A DNA stretch of 64,000 bases, from the NCBI RefSeq assembly GCF_001931685.1, contig NZ_MOOY01000003.1, forward strand, positions 186,001 to 250,000, written 5' to 3'. The notes below the pieces were generated by a model that saw nothing but the letters and a program-made list of their open reading frames with translations, ran no database searches and was not told the DNA's origin. This document shows, one piece after another, positions 9,808 through 19,595 of the stretch. The position numbers and the translations under genes were made by a program. The DNA comes from Pararhizobium arenae (GTDB lineage: Bacteria; Pseudomonadota; Alphaproteobacteria; Rhizobiales; Rhizobiaceae). Positions within the stretch are counted from its first letter, which is position 1. Every line of letters starts with the position of its first letter.

Positions 9808-10431
9808 TCATAAGGAACTGCTTGACTCCTGACGCCTGAACCCGCGGGCGTCAATGGCCATGGCGATCGTGTCGGCGTCCTTGAGCGTCAGGATGATCAG
9901 CGGCGCAAACAGTGTGAGCGGTCGCATCGGCAAGCCGCGGGCGCGGTGTGCCTCGCGGATGTTTTCGTAGCGATCGAGGATTTCCGGCACGAAGCGGATC
10001 ACCAGCGCCAGCGCCAGCCCGACGTCAGCGGCCCTGACGATCCCAGCCCTTTCCAGGGGCTGAAGAAGAACCGTGATTTCGTCCATGAAGGCGCTGATCG
10101 CCGTGGTGGCGGTGATGGCGGCAGCCAGAAAAACGACGGCGCCGATCCGCAACGTCAGCGCGGCGGCTTGCCTTGCCCCATCGAAATAGAACGTCGCAAG
10201 CGCAAGGATCAGGATGGCGAAAAATATCCAGGCAACCCTTGCCAGCGCGTCGCGCAGCGGCAGGCCGAGGCTGAAGTAAGCGACCGCGCAAAAGAGGAAA
10301 ACCGGCAGCAGAACGAGCGGCGACGCAATGAAGAAAAGCACGACGCCCGCCGCCATCAGCAGCAACAGCTTGGCCCGCACCGACATGCGGTGAAACGGTG
10401 TGCCGCCCTCGACGTAAAGGCTCTTCAGCAT
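9808..10431 (-). CDS. bioN: energy-coupling factor transporter transmembrane protein BioN (EcfT family)
   Basis: The 207-residue protein has several membrane helices after a short polar N-terminus and the EcfT cytoplasmic motif region EAHRARGL near residue 160, which couples ATPase movement to the S component. A second ARG motif (DARGF) follows near the C-terminus. It overlaps the end of bioM by seven bases and precedes bioY, so the three make one operon. Function is biotin uptake by the rhizobial tripartite BioMNY transporter, inferred from synteny and family membership. Confidence 0.9.
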   Translation of the reverse strand: MLKSLYVEGGTPFHRMSVRAKLLLLMAAGVVLFFIASPLVLLPVFLFCAVAYFSLGLPLRDALARVAWIFFAILILALATFYFDGARQAAALTLRIGAVVFLAAAITATTAISAFMDEITVLLQPLERAGIVRAADVGLALALVIRFVPEILDRYENIREAHRARGLPMRPLTLFAPLIILTLKDADTIAMAIDARGFRRQESSSSL

Positions 10432-11105
10432 GCCGCAAGCTCCCTGTAGCGGGAGATCACATCGTGTGGGGCGCCATCGGCGGCAAGCCTGCCCCCGTCG
10501 AACAGCAACACCCGTTCGAAATCCTCGACCAGCGAAAGGTCGTGGCTGATGACCAGGACCTGCTGTTCGAGACCCATGATGGTGTTTGATACGAGCGCGC
10601 GGTTCTTGAGGTCGAGCTGGTTCGTCGGTTCGTCGAGGATAAGGATGTCCGGTTCCGTCACCAGCACGCTCGCCATGGCGACGAGCTGCGTCTCGCCACC
10701 GGAAAGCTCGTGCACCCGGCGGCGGGCAAGATGCGAAATGCCGAAGCGGTCGAGAATTGCCGCTGTCCGCGCCGATATGTCTCCGCTTTTCAAGCCACGA
10801 TTCTTCAGTCCGAAGGCGATATCTTCCTCAACGATCGGCATGATCAGCTGGTGCTGCGGGTTCTGGAAGATGAAGCCGGCTTTTCCGAAAACCTTCTTTT
10901 CATCCGCCACCGTATCGAGCCCGCCGACCAGCACCTGGCCGTCGCTGGGCTTCACCAGGCCGTTGATCAGCCGCGCAAAGGTGGTTTTTCCGGAGCCGTT
11001 GAGGCCGATGATGCCAATGCGCCGCTCTGTAAGGACGAGGCTCAGGGCATGAAGCGCGGTCTTGTCGCCGAAGCGGACCGAGCAATCGGCAAACCGGATA
11101 TCCAA
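10425..11105 (-). CDS. bioM: energy-coupling factor ABC ATPase BioM
   Basis: The 226-residue protein is a CbiO/EcfA-like ATPase: Walker A GLNGSGKTT at 34-42, Q-loop FQNPQHQ, signature LSGGE near 133, Walker B ILILDEPTN near 153 and a switch histidine VISHD. It powers biotin import with BioN and BioY. No ATG or GTG fits the start. TTG at 11105 gives the expected MDIRF beginning and has GAGGGGA about 8 bases upstream, so a TTG start is likely and may lower expression of the operon's first gene. Confidence 0.92.
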   Translation of the reverse strand: MDIRFADCSVRFGDKTALHALSLVLTERRIGIIGLNGSGKTTFARLINGLVKPSDGQVLVGGLDTVADEKKVFGKAGFIFQNPQHQLIMPIVEEDIAFGLKNRGLKSGDISARTAAILDRFGISHLARRRVHELSGGETQLVAMASVLVTEPDILILDEPTNQLDLKNRALVSNTIMGLEQQVLVISHDLSLVEDFERVLLFDGGRLAADGAPHDVISRYRELAAC

Positions 11106-11130
11106 AAAGCAGTCCCCTCGCTGTCTCGCC

Positions 11131-11148
11131 CCGTTCTATAATCGAACC
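11131..11148 (-). promoter_or_regulatory. weak BioR-like half-match upstream of bioM
   Basis: On the reverse strand the bases at 11135-11141 read TTATAGA, followed by ACGG. The published BioR operator in Rhizobiales is close to TTATMKATAA, so this matches the first seven of ten positions only. Its location about 30 bases before the bioM start fits an operator, but the weak match makes it tentative. Confidence 0.25.
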
Positions 11149-11207
11149 TGTCACAAACGCAAATCCGCCAGTTTGACTGTTGGGAATAAAAGCCTAATCT
11201 TCCGTCT

Positions 11208-12401
11208 ATGGCGATTCTGGTTTCGAACCGCGACGCGCGGCTGATCTTTCTCAACAAGCAGGGCCTTGCCGCTCCGCCGCATCGGGCATTGGGCAAGGAA
11301 GGGCTGTTGCAGCTCATCCACGATATGGGTTTCGTGCAGGTCGACAGCATCTCGACCGTCGAGCGCGCCCATCACCAGATCCTGTTTTCCCGAAACCAGA
11401 CCTATCGGCGCGAACACCTGACCGAGCTTTTGGAGAAGGACGGCGAACTCTTCGAACACTGGACGCACGACGCCTCGATCCTGCCCGCCGCATTTTTTCG
11501 CTACTGGAAACATCGCTTCGCCCGACGCGAGCCGGTTCTGAAGGAGCGATGGCTGAAATGGCATGGCGAAGGGTTCGATAGCAGCTTCGAGGAAACCTTG
11601 AAGCGGATCTCAGACGGCGGCGCGGCCATGTCACGGGACCTCAAGGTAGCGGACCACAAGTCAGGCGGCTGGTGGAACTGGCATCCCAACAAGACGGCGC
11701 TCGAATATTTCTGGCACACCGGAAAACTCGCTATCGCCGGCCGCCAGAACTTCCAGAAAATCTACGACCTCGCAGAACGCGTCATTCCCGGCCATCACTA
11801 TGAGCCCGAGGTCAGCGAGGCCGCGTTCCTCGATTGGACCTGCCGCAGCGCCCTGCAGCGGCTTGGTTTTGCCACGCGCGGCGAGATTGCGGCTTTCTGG
11901 GGTTTGATATCGCCGGAAGAAGCCGGCGTCTGGATCGAGACCCATCGCGACGAACTGACAGAGGTGGCGATAGAACCGGCCAATGGCGATAAACCACGGC
12001 TGTCCTATGCCTTTCATGGCTTTCCCGACAATCTCGGCGAGCATTTCGATCCGCCGGCGCGGCTTCGGGTGCTCAGCCCCTTCGATCCTCTCATCCGCAA
12101 CCGGGATCGCACCGAGCGCCTGTTCGGGTTTTATTATCGCATCGAGATTTTCGTGCCCGAGCCGAAGCGGGAATATGGCTACTACGTCTTCCCGCTGCTC
12201 GAAGGGGACCGGATCGTCGGGCGCATCGACATGAAGGCAGATCGCAAGGCCGGTTCGCTCGACGTCAAGCGGCTGTGGTGGGAGAGGGGCGTGCGCGCCT
12301 CTTCCGGACGCATGGACCGGCTGGACGCGGAGCTTGCCCGCGTCGCCCGCTTCGCCGGCGTGGAGAGGGTGAACTACCTGGAAGGCTGGCAGGCGGAGTA
12401 G
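11208..12401 (+). CDS. winged-helix DNA glycosylase-like protein (AlkZ/YcaQ family)
   Basis: The 397-residue protein matches the HTH_42 family that includes AlkZ and YcaQ, glycosylases acting on alkylated bases and interstrand crosslinks. The motif FVQVDSISTVERAHH near residue 42 carries the Gln-x-Asp/Gln catalytic pattern of the family. Further family features are HEWxHxAS-like FEHWTHDASILP near residue 85 and the C-terminal FDPLIRNRDRTERLFGF. It is divergent from bioM across about 100 bases. Length is normal. The DNA lesion it handles is not deducible. Confidence 0.85.
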   Translation: MAILVSNRDARLIFLNKQGLAAPPHRALGKEGLLQLIHDMGFVQVDSISTVERAHHQILFSRNQTYRREHLTELLEKDGELFEHWTHDASILPAAFFRYWKHRFARREPVLKERWLKWHGEGFDSSFEETLKRISDGGAAMSRDLKVADHKSGGWWNWHPNKTALEYFWHTGKLAIAGRQNFQKIYDLAERVIPGHHYEPEVSEAAFLDWTCRSALQRLGFATRGEIAAFWGLISPEEAGVWIETHRDELTEVAIEPANGDKPRLSYAFHGFPDNLGEHFDPPARLRVLSPFDPLIRNRDRTERLFGFYYRIEIFVPEPKREYGYYVFPLLEGDRIVGRIDMKADRKAGSLDVKRLWWERGVRASSGRMDRLDAELARVARFAGVERVNYLEGWQAE

Positions 12402-12410
12402 GTCGCCGCT

Positions 12411-13703
12411 TCAGCGGAAGGCGACTTCGAGGTTCTGCCGGTCGCTGGCGATCACCCGGCATGCCATTTCGCGGCCTTCGCCGGTGAGCAGAAGGGCAAA
12501 TTCCGGCGGTATGCCGGTGCTGTTCGAAACGGAAAGGCTTGCGCCGTCTGCGCCGAGCGAGCGCACAGTGCAGTCGATCGTCGAGCGCCGGTCGTTGAAC
12601 AGGATCGAACCGGCCTTCAGCACGCGCCGTCTGGCGCCCATGGCGTCTTCGCCCGAGATCGAGGCCCAGGATACGCAGCGATTGCGGCCATCGGTTTTTG
12701 CCCGGTACATGGCGGCATCCGCCTGAGCAAGCAGGGTATCGATGTCTTTGGTGACGATGGAAAGGGACGACAAGCCGAAGCTTGCGGTTACCTTCACGAC
12801 CCCGCTGCCGTTTTGCACCTGTTGCGATGCAATGACCGTCCTCAGCCTTTCCGCAGTGGCGGCGGCGCCATCGCGGTCGATATGGGGAAGAAGGATCGCA
12901 AATTCCTCGCCACCGAGACGCCCGAGAACATCACCCGTCCGCAGAACGGGCCGGCAAGCCGCGACCACCGCTTTGAGCACCTCATCGCCGGTGGCATGAC
13001 CATGGGTGTCGTTGATGGTCTTGAAGTGGTCGATATCGAGCACGATGCAGGAAAGATCGTGCTGGTGGCGCGTTGCGAGCGAGATCAGCTGATCGGCTTC
13101 CTGCTTGAATGCGCGACGCGTCAGCGCCTCCGTCAAGCTGTCGGTGGAGGCCGAGTGAATAAGCTCGATGCGGTCCATGGCGGCACCGGAAAGCTCTTCA
13201 AGGATGGAAAGGTCCCTGGTGTTGAAAGACCGCGCACGGCGGTCGATCGCGCAGACGGTGCCGACCGTATGGCCGGACCTTGTGCGCAACGGAACACCCG
13301 CATAGAACCGGATGTGCTCCTCGCCTGTTACCGCGGGATGCTGCGCAAAACGCTGATCCTTGCTGGCATCGGACACGACGATCGGTTCTTCGCTATCCAC
13401 AACGAAGCGGCAGAAGGAGCCGCCACGGGGCACCTCTGAGGCGCTGAGCCCGGAGCAGGCCGAATACCACTGCCTGTGCGCGTCGATCAGCGAAACCAGG
13501 CCGATATCGATCGAGAAGATCGCCCTGATGAGACGGACGATGCGCTCGAAGCCTTCGTCCCTCGGGCTATCGAGAAGATCCAACTGTGCCAGAGCCGCCA
13601 GACGCTGGTTTTCACGCTCGATCGCCTCCGCCGATGATTTCCCGAACACCCGTGCCACGGCCACCTCCGGTTCAAAGGTTTGCGCGATGCGCTCCGAAAC
13701 CAT
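12411..13703 (-). CDS. GAF-GGDEF-PilZ diguanylate cyclase
   Basis: This 430-residue soluble protein has a GAF sensor domain (about 45-180), a GGDEF domain (about 190-345) with an intact active-site GGEEF at 264-268, and a C-terminal PilZ-like domain (about 345-430) beginning ARRRVLKAG. An inhibitory I-site RTGD at 255-258, five residues before GGEEF, indicates product feedback. It should make cyclic di-GMP from GTP and may also bind it through PilZ. No membrane segment is seen, so the stimulus is likely cytoplasmic. It is separated by 74 bases from ribB on the same strand. Confidence 0.88.
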   Translation of the reverse strand: MVSERIAQTFEPEVAVARVFGKSSAEAIERENQRLAALAQLDLLDSPRDEGFERIVRLIRAIFSIDIGLVSLIDAHRQWYSACSGLSASEVPRGGSFCRFVVDSEEPIVVSDASKDQRFAQHPAVTGEEHIRFYAGVPLRTRSGHTVGTVCAIDRRARSFNTRDLSILEELSGAAMDRIELIHSASTDSLTEALTRRAFKQEADQLISLATRHQHDLSCIVLDIDHFKTINDTHGHATGDEVLKAVVAACRPVLRTGDVLGRLGGEEFAILLPHIDRDGAAATAERLRTVIASQQVQNGSGVVKVTASFGLSSLSIVTKDIDTLLAQADAAMYRAKTDGRNRCVSWASISGEDAMGARRRVLKAGSILFNDRRSTIDCTVRSLGADGASLSVSNSTGIPPEFALLLTGEGREMACRVIASDRQNLEVAFR

Positions 13704-13777
13704 TCAGGGAATCGGTGTTTAAAGAATGCACGATCCGGTCGCCAAATCCACAGCGTCAGGATCGTGCTTGTCCGTCA

Positions 13778-14878
13778 TCAAATGATATCGGTTGCAGCGA
13801 TCTTGATGCCGAAGCCTTCGAGGCCGACATAGTGACGCTCGCGGGAGGCGAGCAGGCGAATGGAGGTGATGCCGAGATCTTTGAGGATCTGCGCGCCGAG
13901 ACCGATTTCCAGCCATTCGCTTTCGCGGGCCTGCGCCTCGTCATGTCCCTCGCGTTCATGCTTTGCGGTGCGCGCCGTCTTGGAGATGCCGACGCCGACG
14001 GAACCTTCGCGCAGATAGACGATGACGCCGCGGCCGTTTTCGGCCATGCGCTTCATGATCTTGTCGAGCTGGCAGTCCTTGCCGAACACGTCGGCACCGA
14101 CGTTTTCCAGATGCAGGCGCACCGGGATGTCCTCGCCATCGCGGATGTCGCCGAAGACGACGGCCAGATGCTGCATCGGGTCCCAGGGCAGGGAGTAGGC
14201 ATGGCCCTTGGCCTTGCCGTAGGCCGTATCGATGTCGAAGGTGTTTTCCAGCTCGATCAGCTTGTCCTTGCGCTGGCGATAGGCGATCAGGTCGGCAACC
14301 GAGACCTGCTTCAGGCCATGGTTTTCGGCGAAACTTGCGACCTGCGGGCCGCGCATGACGGTGCCGTCATCGTTGACGAGTTCGCAGATGACGCCGATCG
14401 GCGGCAGGCTGGCGAGCCTGCAGAGATCGACAGCGGCTTCCGTATGGCCGGAGCGCATGAGGACGCCGCCTTCGCGGGCAACCAGCGGGAAGATATGGCC
14501 GGGACGGGTAAAGTCGCTCGGGCCGACATTCGGATTGGCGAGATTGCGCACCGTCAACGTGCGGTCATCGGCCGAGATGCCGGTTGTCGTGCCGTGCTTG
14601 AAATCGACGGAAACGGTGAACGCCGTCGTGTGGGCCGAATCGTTTTCCGCGACCATGGCGTTGAGGTTCAGCCGCTTGGCTTCCTCGCGCGGCATCGGGG
14701 TGCAGACGATGCCGGAGGTGTAGCGGACGATGAAACCCATCTTTTCCGGCGTGCAGTGAACGGCGGCGACGATCAGGTCGCCTTCGTTCTCGCGGCCGTC
14801 ATCATCGGTGACGACGACGATCTCGCCGGCTTCGAAGGCGCGGATGGCGTCGACGACGCGCTTCTGGTCATAGGCCAT
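13778..14878 (-). CDS. ribB: 3,4-dihydroxy-2-butanone-4-phosphate synthase with degenerate RibA-like C-terminal domain (RibBX type)
   Basis: Residues 1-205 form a complete RibB domain with the acidic loop VVTDDDGRENEGDL and the TEAAVDLCRLA segment; this domain makes the four-carbon riboflavin precursor from ribulose 5-phosphate. Residues 210-366 align in outline with GTP cyclohydrolase II but the usual zinc cysteines are absent: the segment reads RLHLENVGADVFGKDCQLDK where active RibA has a Cys-rich GDVFGS..CDCG pattern. The second domain is therefore probably not a cyclohydrolase. The gene follows aroC by 42 bases on the same strand. Confidence 0.93.
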   Translation of the reverse strand: MAYDQKRVVDAIRAFEAGEIVVVTDDDGRENEGDLIVAAVHCTPEKMGFIVRYTSGIVCTPMPREEAKRLNLNAMVAENDSAHTTAFTVSVDFKHGTTTGISADDRTLTVRNLANPNVGPSDFTRPGHIFPLVAREGGVLMRSGHTEAAVDLCRLASLPPIGVICELVNDDGTVMRGPQVASFAENHGLKQVSVADLIAYRQRKDKLIELENTFDIDTAYGKAKGHAYSLPWDPMQHLAVVFGDIRDGEDIPVRLHLENVGADVFGKDCQLDKIMKRMAENGRGVIVYLREGSVGVGISKTARTAKHEREGHDEAQARESEWLEIGLGAQILKDLGITSIRLLASRERHYVGLEGFGIKIAATDII

Positions 14879-14920
14879 GGGGTTCTCCTTGTTCGTCCGG
14901 CAGTTATTTCAGGCGACCTG

Positions 14921-16018
14921 TCACTTCAAACGGCCTGTCTGGCCGCGATCGCGCAGGTAATGATCGGCAATGGTGCAGGCGACCATCGCCTCGCCGATCG
15001 GCACGGCGCGGATACCGACGCAGGGGTCGTGGCGGCCCTTGGTGCGGACGTCAACATTGTTGCCGTCGCTGTCGATCGAGCGGCGCTCGGTGAGGATCGA
15101 GGAGGTCGGCTTGATGGCGAAGCGCGCGATCACCGGCTGGCCGGTGGAAATGCCGCCGAGGATGCCGCCGGCATGGTTGGACAGGAAGATCGGCTGACCG
15201 TCATTGCCCATGCGCATCTCGTCGGCATTTTCCTCGCCGGTGATTTCAGCGGCGCCAAAGCCGTTGCCGATCTCGACGCCCTTGACGGCGTTGATCGACA
15301 TGAGGCTCGAGGCGATATCCTGATCGAGCTTGGCATAGATCGGCGCGCCGATACCGGCAGGCACGCCTTCGGCGATCACTTCGATCACCGCGCCGATCGA
15401 GGAGCCGGCCTTGCGGATGCCATCGAGGTACTCTTCCCACACCGGCACTATCTCAGGGTCGGGCGAAAAGAACGGATTTTCGTTGACCTGCGCCCAGTCC
15501 CAGTTGGCGCGGTTGATCTTGTGCTTGCCGATCTGCACGAGGGCAGCGCGGACATTGAGGCCGGGCACGACCTTGCGTGCGAGGCCGCCGGCCGCCACGC
15601 GCGCCGCCGTTTCGCGGGCAGAGGAACGCCCGCCGCCGCGATAGTCGCGGATGCCGTATTTCACGTCATAGGTAAAGTCGGCATGGCCAGGGCGGTAACG
15701 CTTGGCGATCTCGCCGTAGTCCTTGGAGCGCTGGTCGGTGTTTTCGATCATCATCGATACCGGCGTGCCCGTGGTGATCATCGTCTCGCCGTCCTCGTCC
15801 AGCATCACGCCGGAGAGCACTTTCACCAGGTCATCCTCGCGGCGCTGCGTGACGAAACGCGACTGGCCGGGCTTGCGCTTGTCGAGCCATGCCTGCAGTT
15901 CGGCAAGCGTGAAGCGGATGCCGGGAGGGCAGCCGTCGACGACGCAGCCCAGCGCTGGTCCGTGGCTTTCGCCCCAGGTGGTGACGCGGAAGAGATGGCC
16001 GAACGTGTTGTGTGACAT
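14921..16018 (-). CDS. aroC: chorismate synthase
   Basis: The 365-residue protein converts 5-enolpyruvylshikimate 3-phosphate to chorismate, the last common step of aromatic amino acid synthesis. The N-terminal signature [17 protein letters not shown], the [19 protein letters not shown] motif near residue 130 and the C-terminal [17 protein letters not shown] segment are all present. Length is normal for the bifunctional-independent bacterial type. It needs reduced FMN, which gives a loose functional link to the downstream riboflavin gene ribB. Confidence 0.97.
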   Translation of the reverse strand: MSHNTFGHLFRVTTWGESHGPALGCVVDGCPPGIRFTLAELQAWLDKRKPGQSRFVTQRREDDLVKVLSGVMLDEDGETMITTGTPVSMMIENTDQRSKDYGEIAKRYRPGHADFTYDVKYGIRDYRGGGRSSARETAARVAAGGLARKVVPGLNVRAALVQIGKHKINRANWDWAQVNENPFFSPDPEIVPVWEEYLDGIRKAGSSIGAVIEVIAEGVPAGIGAPIYAKLDQDIASSLMSINAVKGVEIGNGFGAAEITGEENADEMRMGNDGQPIFLSNHAGGILGGISTGQPVIARFAIKPTSSILTERRSIDSDGNNVDVRTKGRHDPCVGIRAVPIGEAMVACTIADHYLRDRGQTGRLK

Positions 16019-16147
16019 AAACCGGAAACCGTGAACTGACGGGGAGGGGCGAGCCCCAGACTTCGGCGGAGACTATTAGTGGAAAATGGCGGAAAGGGAA
16101 AAGCCTTTCTGGTGAAAAAGCTTCGGCTTGGGAATTTGCAACGAGCC

Positions 16148-16256
16148 TTGCCCCTCATCCGGCCTGTCGGCCACCTTCTCCCCGTTTTCACGGGGAGAAG
16201 GGACAAGCGGCAAACTCTATCGTCCCCTCTCCCCGCATGCTAGGGTGAGGGGCATC
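16148..16256. repeat. family A palindromic intergenic repeat, copy 1
   Basis: The element has a GGCC-tgtc-GGCC mini-hairpin, then a CTTCTCCCCG/CGGGGAGAAG stem, then a second half (CCCCTCTCCCCGC ... CTAGGGTGAGGGG). It lies between aroC and the CHASE-GGDEF-EAL gene, in noncoding DNA. The second half here has lost its inner stem (GCATGC in place of the paired bases). Confidence 0.8.
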
Positions 16257-16286
16257 TTTGTCGTTTTATGAGAATGATTTCGTTGA

Positions 16287-19200
16287 TCAAGAAGCCAGCG
16301 CCAGAGCGTCGCTCTTGGCAAATGCGAGAAAATCGTCGGCGCTCTTCGCCTTCGAGAAGGCAAAGCCCTGCAGGAGGTCGCAGCCGAGTACGCCGAGCAT
16401 CTCAGCGTGTTCCATGGTCTCGACGCCTTCCGCCACCGTTTCGATGCCAAGCGAGCGGCCGATTTCGATGATGGAACGAATAAGAGCCTGCTCCTTGCGG
16501 GCGCCAAGGATCGGGGCGACCAGCTGGCGATCGATCTTCAGCCGCTTCGGCTTGATCTTCAGGAGGCTGACGATCGAGGTGTGGCCTGTGCCGAAGTCGT
16601 CGATCTCGATATCGATGCCGAGCTTCTTGATGCCCTCGATATTGGCAGTGACGATATCGTCGCTTTCGTCGAGGAAGATCGATTCCACCAGTTCGAAGGA
16701 AAGCTGGCCGGGCGTGAAGCTCAGGCCTTGCAGCGAGTTCAGAAGCAGGTCGTCCGACAGACGCTTTGCCGAAACATTGACCGAAATCTTCGGCACATGA
16801 ATACCCTTGGAGGCCCAGACCATGGCATCGAGCAGCGCACGGTCGAGCACGATCCGGTCGAGTGTCGCCACCACATTCAGCTCCTCGGCGATCCTGAGGA
16901 ACTTGTCGGGGGTCAGCAGGCCCTCCGTCGGGTGGTTCCAGCGGATGAGCGCTTCCACGCCGGCAAGCTTCAGCGTGCCCGCCTCGAACTGCGGCTGATA
17001 CCAGGCGACGAACTGGTTCTTCTCGATGCCTTCGAGGATTTCGTCGGCGATGCGCTTGGTCTTGACGATTTCGGCCTGCAGCGTTTCGGTGAAGAATTCG
17101 AAGCGATTTCGGCCATTTTCCTTGGCGCGGTAAAGCGCGATATCGGCATTGACCAGCAGCTTGCGTTCGTCCACAGCGAGATCGCCCGCCGTCGCAATGC
17201 CGATGCTGACGCCGAAGCGGCAGGGGAAACCGTTGTAATCCACCGGCTGGCGCATCTCGTGAATGATCCGCTGCGACAGCTTTTCGAGATAGGCCTTTTC
17301 CGGCACGTCGGTCACCACGACGACGAATTCGTCGCCGCCGATGCGAGCCACCATGTCGTCGGCCCTCACGTTGGAACGCAGAATCTTCGAGGCGTGCACG
17401 AGCATCGCGTCGCCGGCTGCATGGCCGAGGGTGTCGTTGATCTGCTTGAAACGGTCGAGGTCGATGTGCAGCAGCGCAATGTTGTTTAGCCCGCCGCTGC
17501 GGCCGGATGACAGCGCTTCGAGGGTGGCATCCAGCATGCGGCGATTGCCAAGGCCGGTGAGCGGATCGTGCAGCGCATTGTGCTCGATCCGGTGGTTCGC
17601 CTCGGCCAGCTCGTCGTTCTTGATATCCGCCACGGCCTTGGCCGCGCGCAATTCCTCTGTCAGCTTCACGTCCTCGCTGATATCGAAGGCGATGCCGATC
17701 AGGCGGCGCGTGCCATCTGGGGCCGTGTGGATCTTGCCGACCGACCGGACATGGCGAAGGCCGCCATCTGGCAAGATGACGCGGGATTGCTGCACATAGG
17801 GCAGCGTTTCGCTGATGGCGTGGTTCACGCTGGTTTCGGCTTCGATGCGGTCTTCAGGATGCAGCGCATCGAGCCATGTCTGATGGGTGACGGCACCATC
17901 GGTGAACGCCAGACCGTAAAGCTGGTGCATGCGTTCGTCCCAATAGGTGAGATTTCGGTCGAGATCGGCTTCCCACATGCCGCACTGATAGGAGGCGAGC
18001 GCCAGATCAAGCCTGCGGGTGATCTCTTCCAGCTGCTGTTCGCGTTCGGAGAGGCCGTCGAGCGCATCCTTCAGTTCGGTGTTGCGTGCCTCGGCGAGTG
18101 CCTTGGCGGCACGCAACTGCTCGTTCATCAAAACGTCGTCAGTGACATCCCAGCTGATGCCCGTGATCTTGGCCTTCCCATCGGCCCCGACATGGGTCGA
18201 GCCGACGTGGCGCAGGTAGCGTATGCCGCCGCCAGGCATGACGATCCGGTATTGCGAGCGGTATTCCTGATTTTCGTCCAGGGCCTGAAAGAGCGTCAGC
18301 GTCGCGGCTTCGAAGTCGTTGGGGTGAACGGTGGCACGCCAGTCCGCGTAGCTCGGAGCGCCGGAGCCCGGCGGCATGCCGTGCAGGTGATACATGCGCT
18401 CGTCCCAGGAGCGGGTCTGGCTGTCCAGATCGATTTCCCAGATGCCGATGCTTGATGATTCGAGCGCCAGATTAAGGCGATGAGACAGCGTCAGCAGTTC
18501 GCGGTCGCGCGAGCGCAGGGTGGCGATGGTGCGCTGACGCTCGCTGACAAGTCCAAAGGTCAGGATGATCGGGATGACGATGACCGCCGCGGCAGAGCAG
18601 ATCGCCGTCATCAGCCATTTGTTGTTGGCGGGTTCCTGTTCCCAGCCGGCGGCTGGAATGGCGGCAAGTTCCCAGGTGCCGCCTGGAAGATGCATCTGCC
18701 GGATGACCGGGCTTTGTTCGAAGATTTCGGCGTCGCCGAAGAACGGGTCCTGAATGTTGTTACTGACGGAGATATCGCGGATCGCCAGCTTGATCTCGAT
18801 ATTGCGGTCGTTGGCCTCGCGGTCCTCGCTCCCGGTCGTCTCCAGCAGCCGTGCGGCGCGGTACAGTTCCTTCTCGTCGACGATCGCTTCCATGAAGCCC
18901 CAGAAGCGCATATGGGCGAGCTTCTTGGCAAACACCGGCGAGAACAGGTTGAAGCCAGTGCTGCCGTTCGGCAGCCGAACAGGGCCGGCGATGATCGGAC
19001 GCGCCTTGGACTGGGCGCGATCGGTTGCAACACGCGAAGAGCCGAAACGCTTGAAATCCGTACCGATCATGCGCTCGTTGCCGTCGAGCGGCGTGACCAT
19101 GGAAACCACGGCTTCCGGGGCAGCGCTGATTCGGGTCATCTGCGGATTTTGAAGCAGAGCGCGGGAGGAAAGCTGATCGAATTGCTTTTGCGTCATCTCC

Positions 19201-19463
19201 GGATTGGCGGCGACAGTGTTGGCAATGCCGCGCAGCGCCGTGATGCTGGTGGTGATTTCGGCCTGCAGACGGGTCGAGATCAGGCTCAGTTCGTTCTGCA
19301 CCTTGATCTGCAGTTCGCTGCGGAAGTTATGGCGATTTTGCTGGTCGAAGAAGTATCCGCCGGTAAAGACGACAGCCGCGGCAATGACAGCCGGTATAAG
19401 CGAGGGTCTCGCCAACCTCGCAAGCATTTCCGCCCGATGGCGAAGTTTCGTGCCGATGCTCAA
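16287..19463 (-). CDS. membrane-bound CHASE-PAS-PAS-GGDEF-EAL cyclic di-GMP protein
   Basis: The 1058-residue protein has a membrane helix at about 22-40, a periplasmic CHASE-like sensor (about 75-260) and a second helix at about 285-305. Two PAS domains follow (about 325-450 and 485-605), then a GGDEF domain with GGDEF at 709-713 and an EAL domain with EAL at 837-839. The I-site RADD is at 700-703. Both catalytic motifs look intact, including DDFGTGHTS and EGVE in the EAL part, so it may be bifunctional. CHASE domains usually sense small extracellular ligands. It is a single gene upstream of a family A repeat. Confidence 0.9.
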   Translation of the reverse strand: MSIGTKLRHRAEMLARLARPSLIPAVIAAAVVFTGGYFFDQQNRHNFRSELQIKVQNELSLISTRLQAEITTSITALRGIANTVAANPEMTQKQFDQLSSRALLQNPQMTRISAAPEAVVSMVTPLDGNERMIGTDFKRFGSSRVATDRAQSKARPIIAGPVRLPNGSTGFNLFSPVFAKKLAHMRFWGFMEAIVDEKELYRAARLLETTGSEDREANDRNIEIKLAIRDISVSNNIQDPFFGDAEIFEQSPVIRQMHLPGGTWELAAIPAAGWEQEPANNKWLMTAICSAAAVIVIPIILTFGLVSERQRTIATLRSRDRELLTLSHRLNLALESSSIGIWEIDLDSQTRSWDERMYHLHGMPPGSGAPSYADWRATVHPNDFEAATLTLFQALDENQEYRSQYRIVMPGGGIRYLRHVGSTHVGADGKAKITGISWDVTDDVLMNEQLRAAKALAEARNTELKDALDGLSEREQQLEEITRRLDLALASYQCGMWEADLDRNLTYWDERMHQLYGLAFTDGAVTHQTWLDALHPEDRIEAETSVNHAISETLPYVQQSRVILPDGGLRHVRSVGKIHTAPDGTRRLIGIAFDISEDVKLTEELRAAKAVADIKNDELAEANHRIEHNALHDPLTGLGNRRMLDATLEALSSGRSGGLNNIALLHIDLDRFKQINDTLGHAAGDAMLVHASKILRSNVRADDMVARIGGDEFVVVVTDVPEKAYLEKLSQRIIHEMRQPVDYNGFPCRFGVSIGIATAGDLAVDERKLLVNADIALYRAKENGRNRFEFFTETLQAEIVKTKRIADEILEGIEKNQFVAWYQPQFEAGTLKLAGVEALIRWNHPTEGLLTPDKFLRIAEELNVVATLDRIVLDRALLDAMVWASKGIHVPKISVNVSAKRLSDDLLLNSLQGLSFTPGQLSFELVESIFLDESDDIVTANIEGIKKLGIDIEIDDFGTGHTSIVSLLKIKPKRLKIDRQLVAPILGARKEQALIRSIIEIGRSLGIETVAEGVETMEHAEMLGVLGCDLLQGFAFSKAKSADDFLAFAKSDALALAS

Positions 19464-19587
19464 GCCAGTATTCCCCTGTTTTAAATGAGGACGGTAGTGG
19501 TTGAGTCTTAAGATTGGCTTTAGAGGTTGATCCTGTTATGAAAATGCCGCTTAAAACCTGTAAGACGCGAGGGGCGTCAACGCAGCG

Positions 19588-19595
19588 TTAACCAT
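19588..19595 (+). promoter_or_regulatory. CtrA half-site-like TTAACCAT
   Basis: TTAACCAT matches the eight-base CtrA half-site described in Caulobacter. It lies 117 bases before the DUF1344 gene start and on the other side 125 bases before the CHASE-GGDEF-EAL gene. A single octamer can occur by chance, so this is a weak prediction. Confidence 0.25.

Noticed and set aside
13586-16015. An 809-codon open frame on the + strand
   Set aside because: It runs antisense to ribB and aroC, both well-supported genes. High-GC codon bias creates such long mirror frames, and the product shows no family features.
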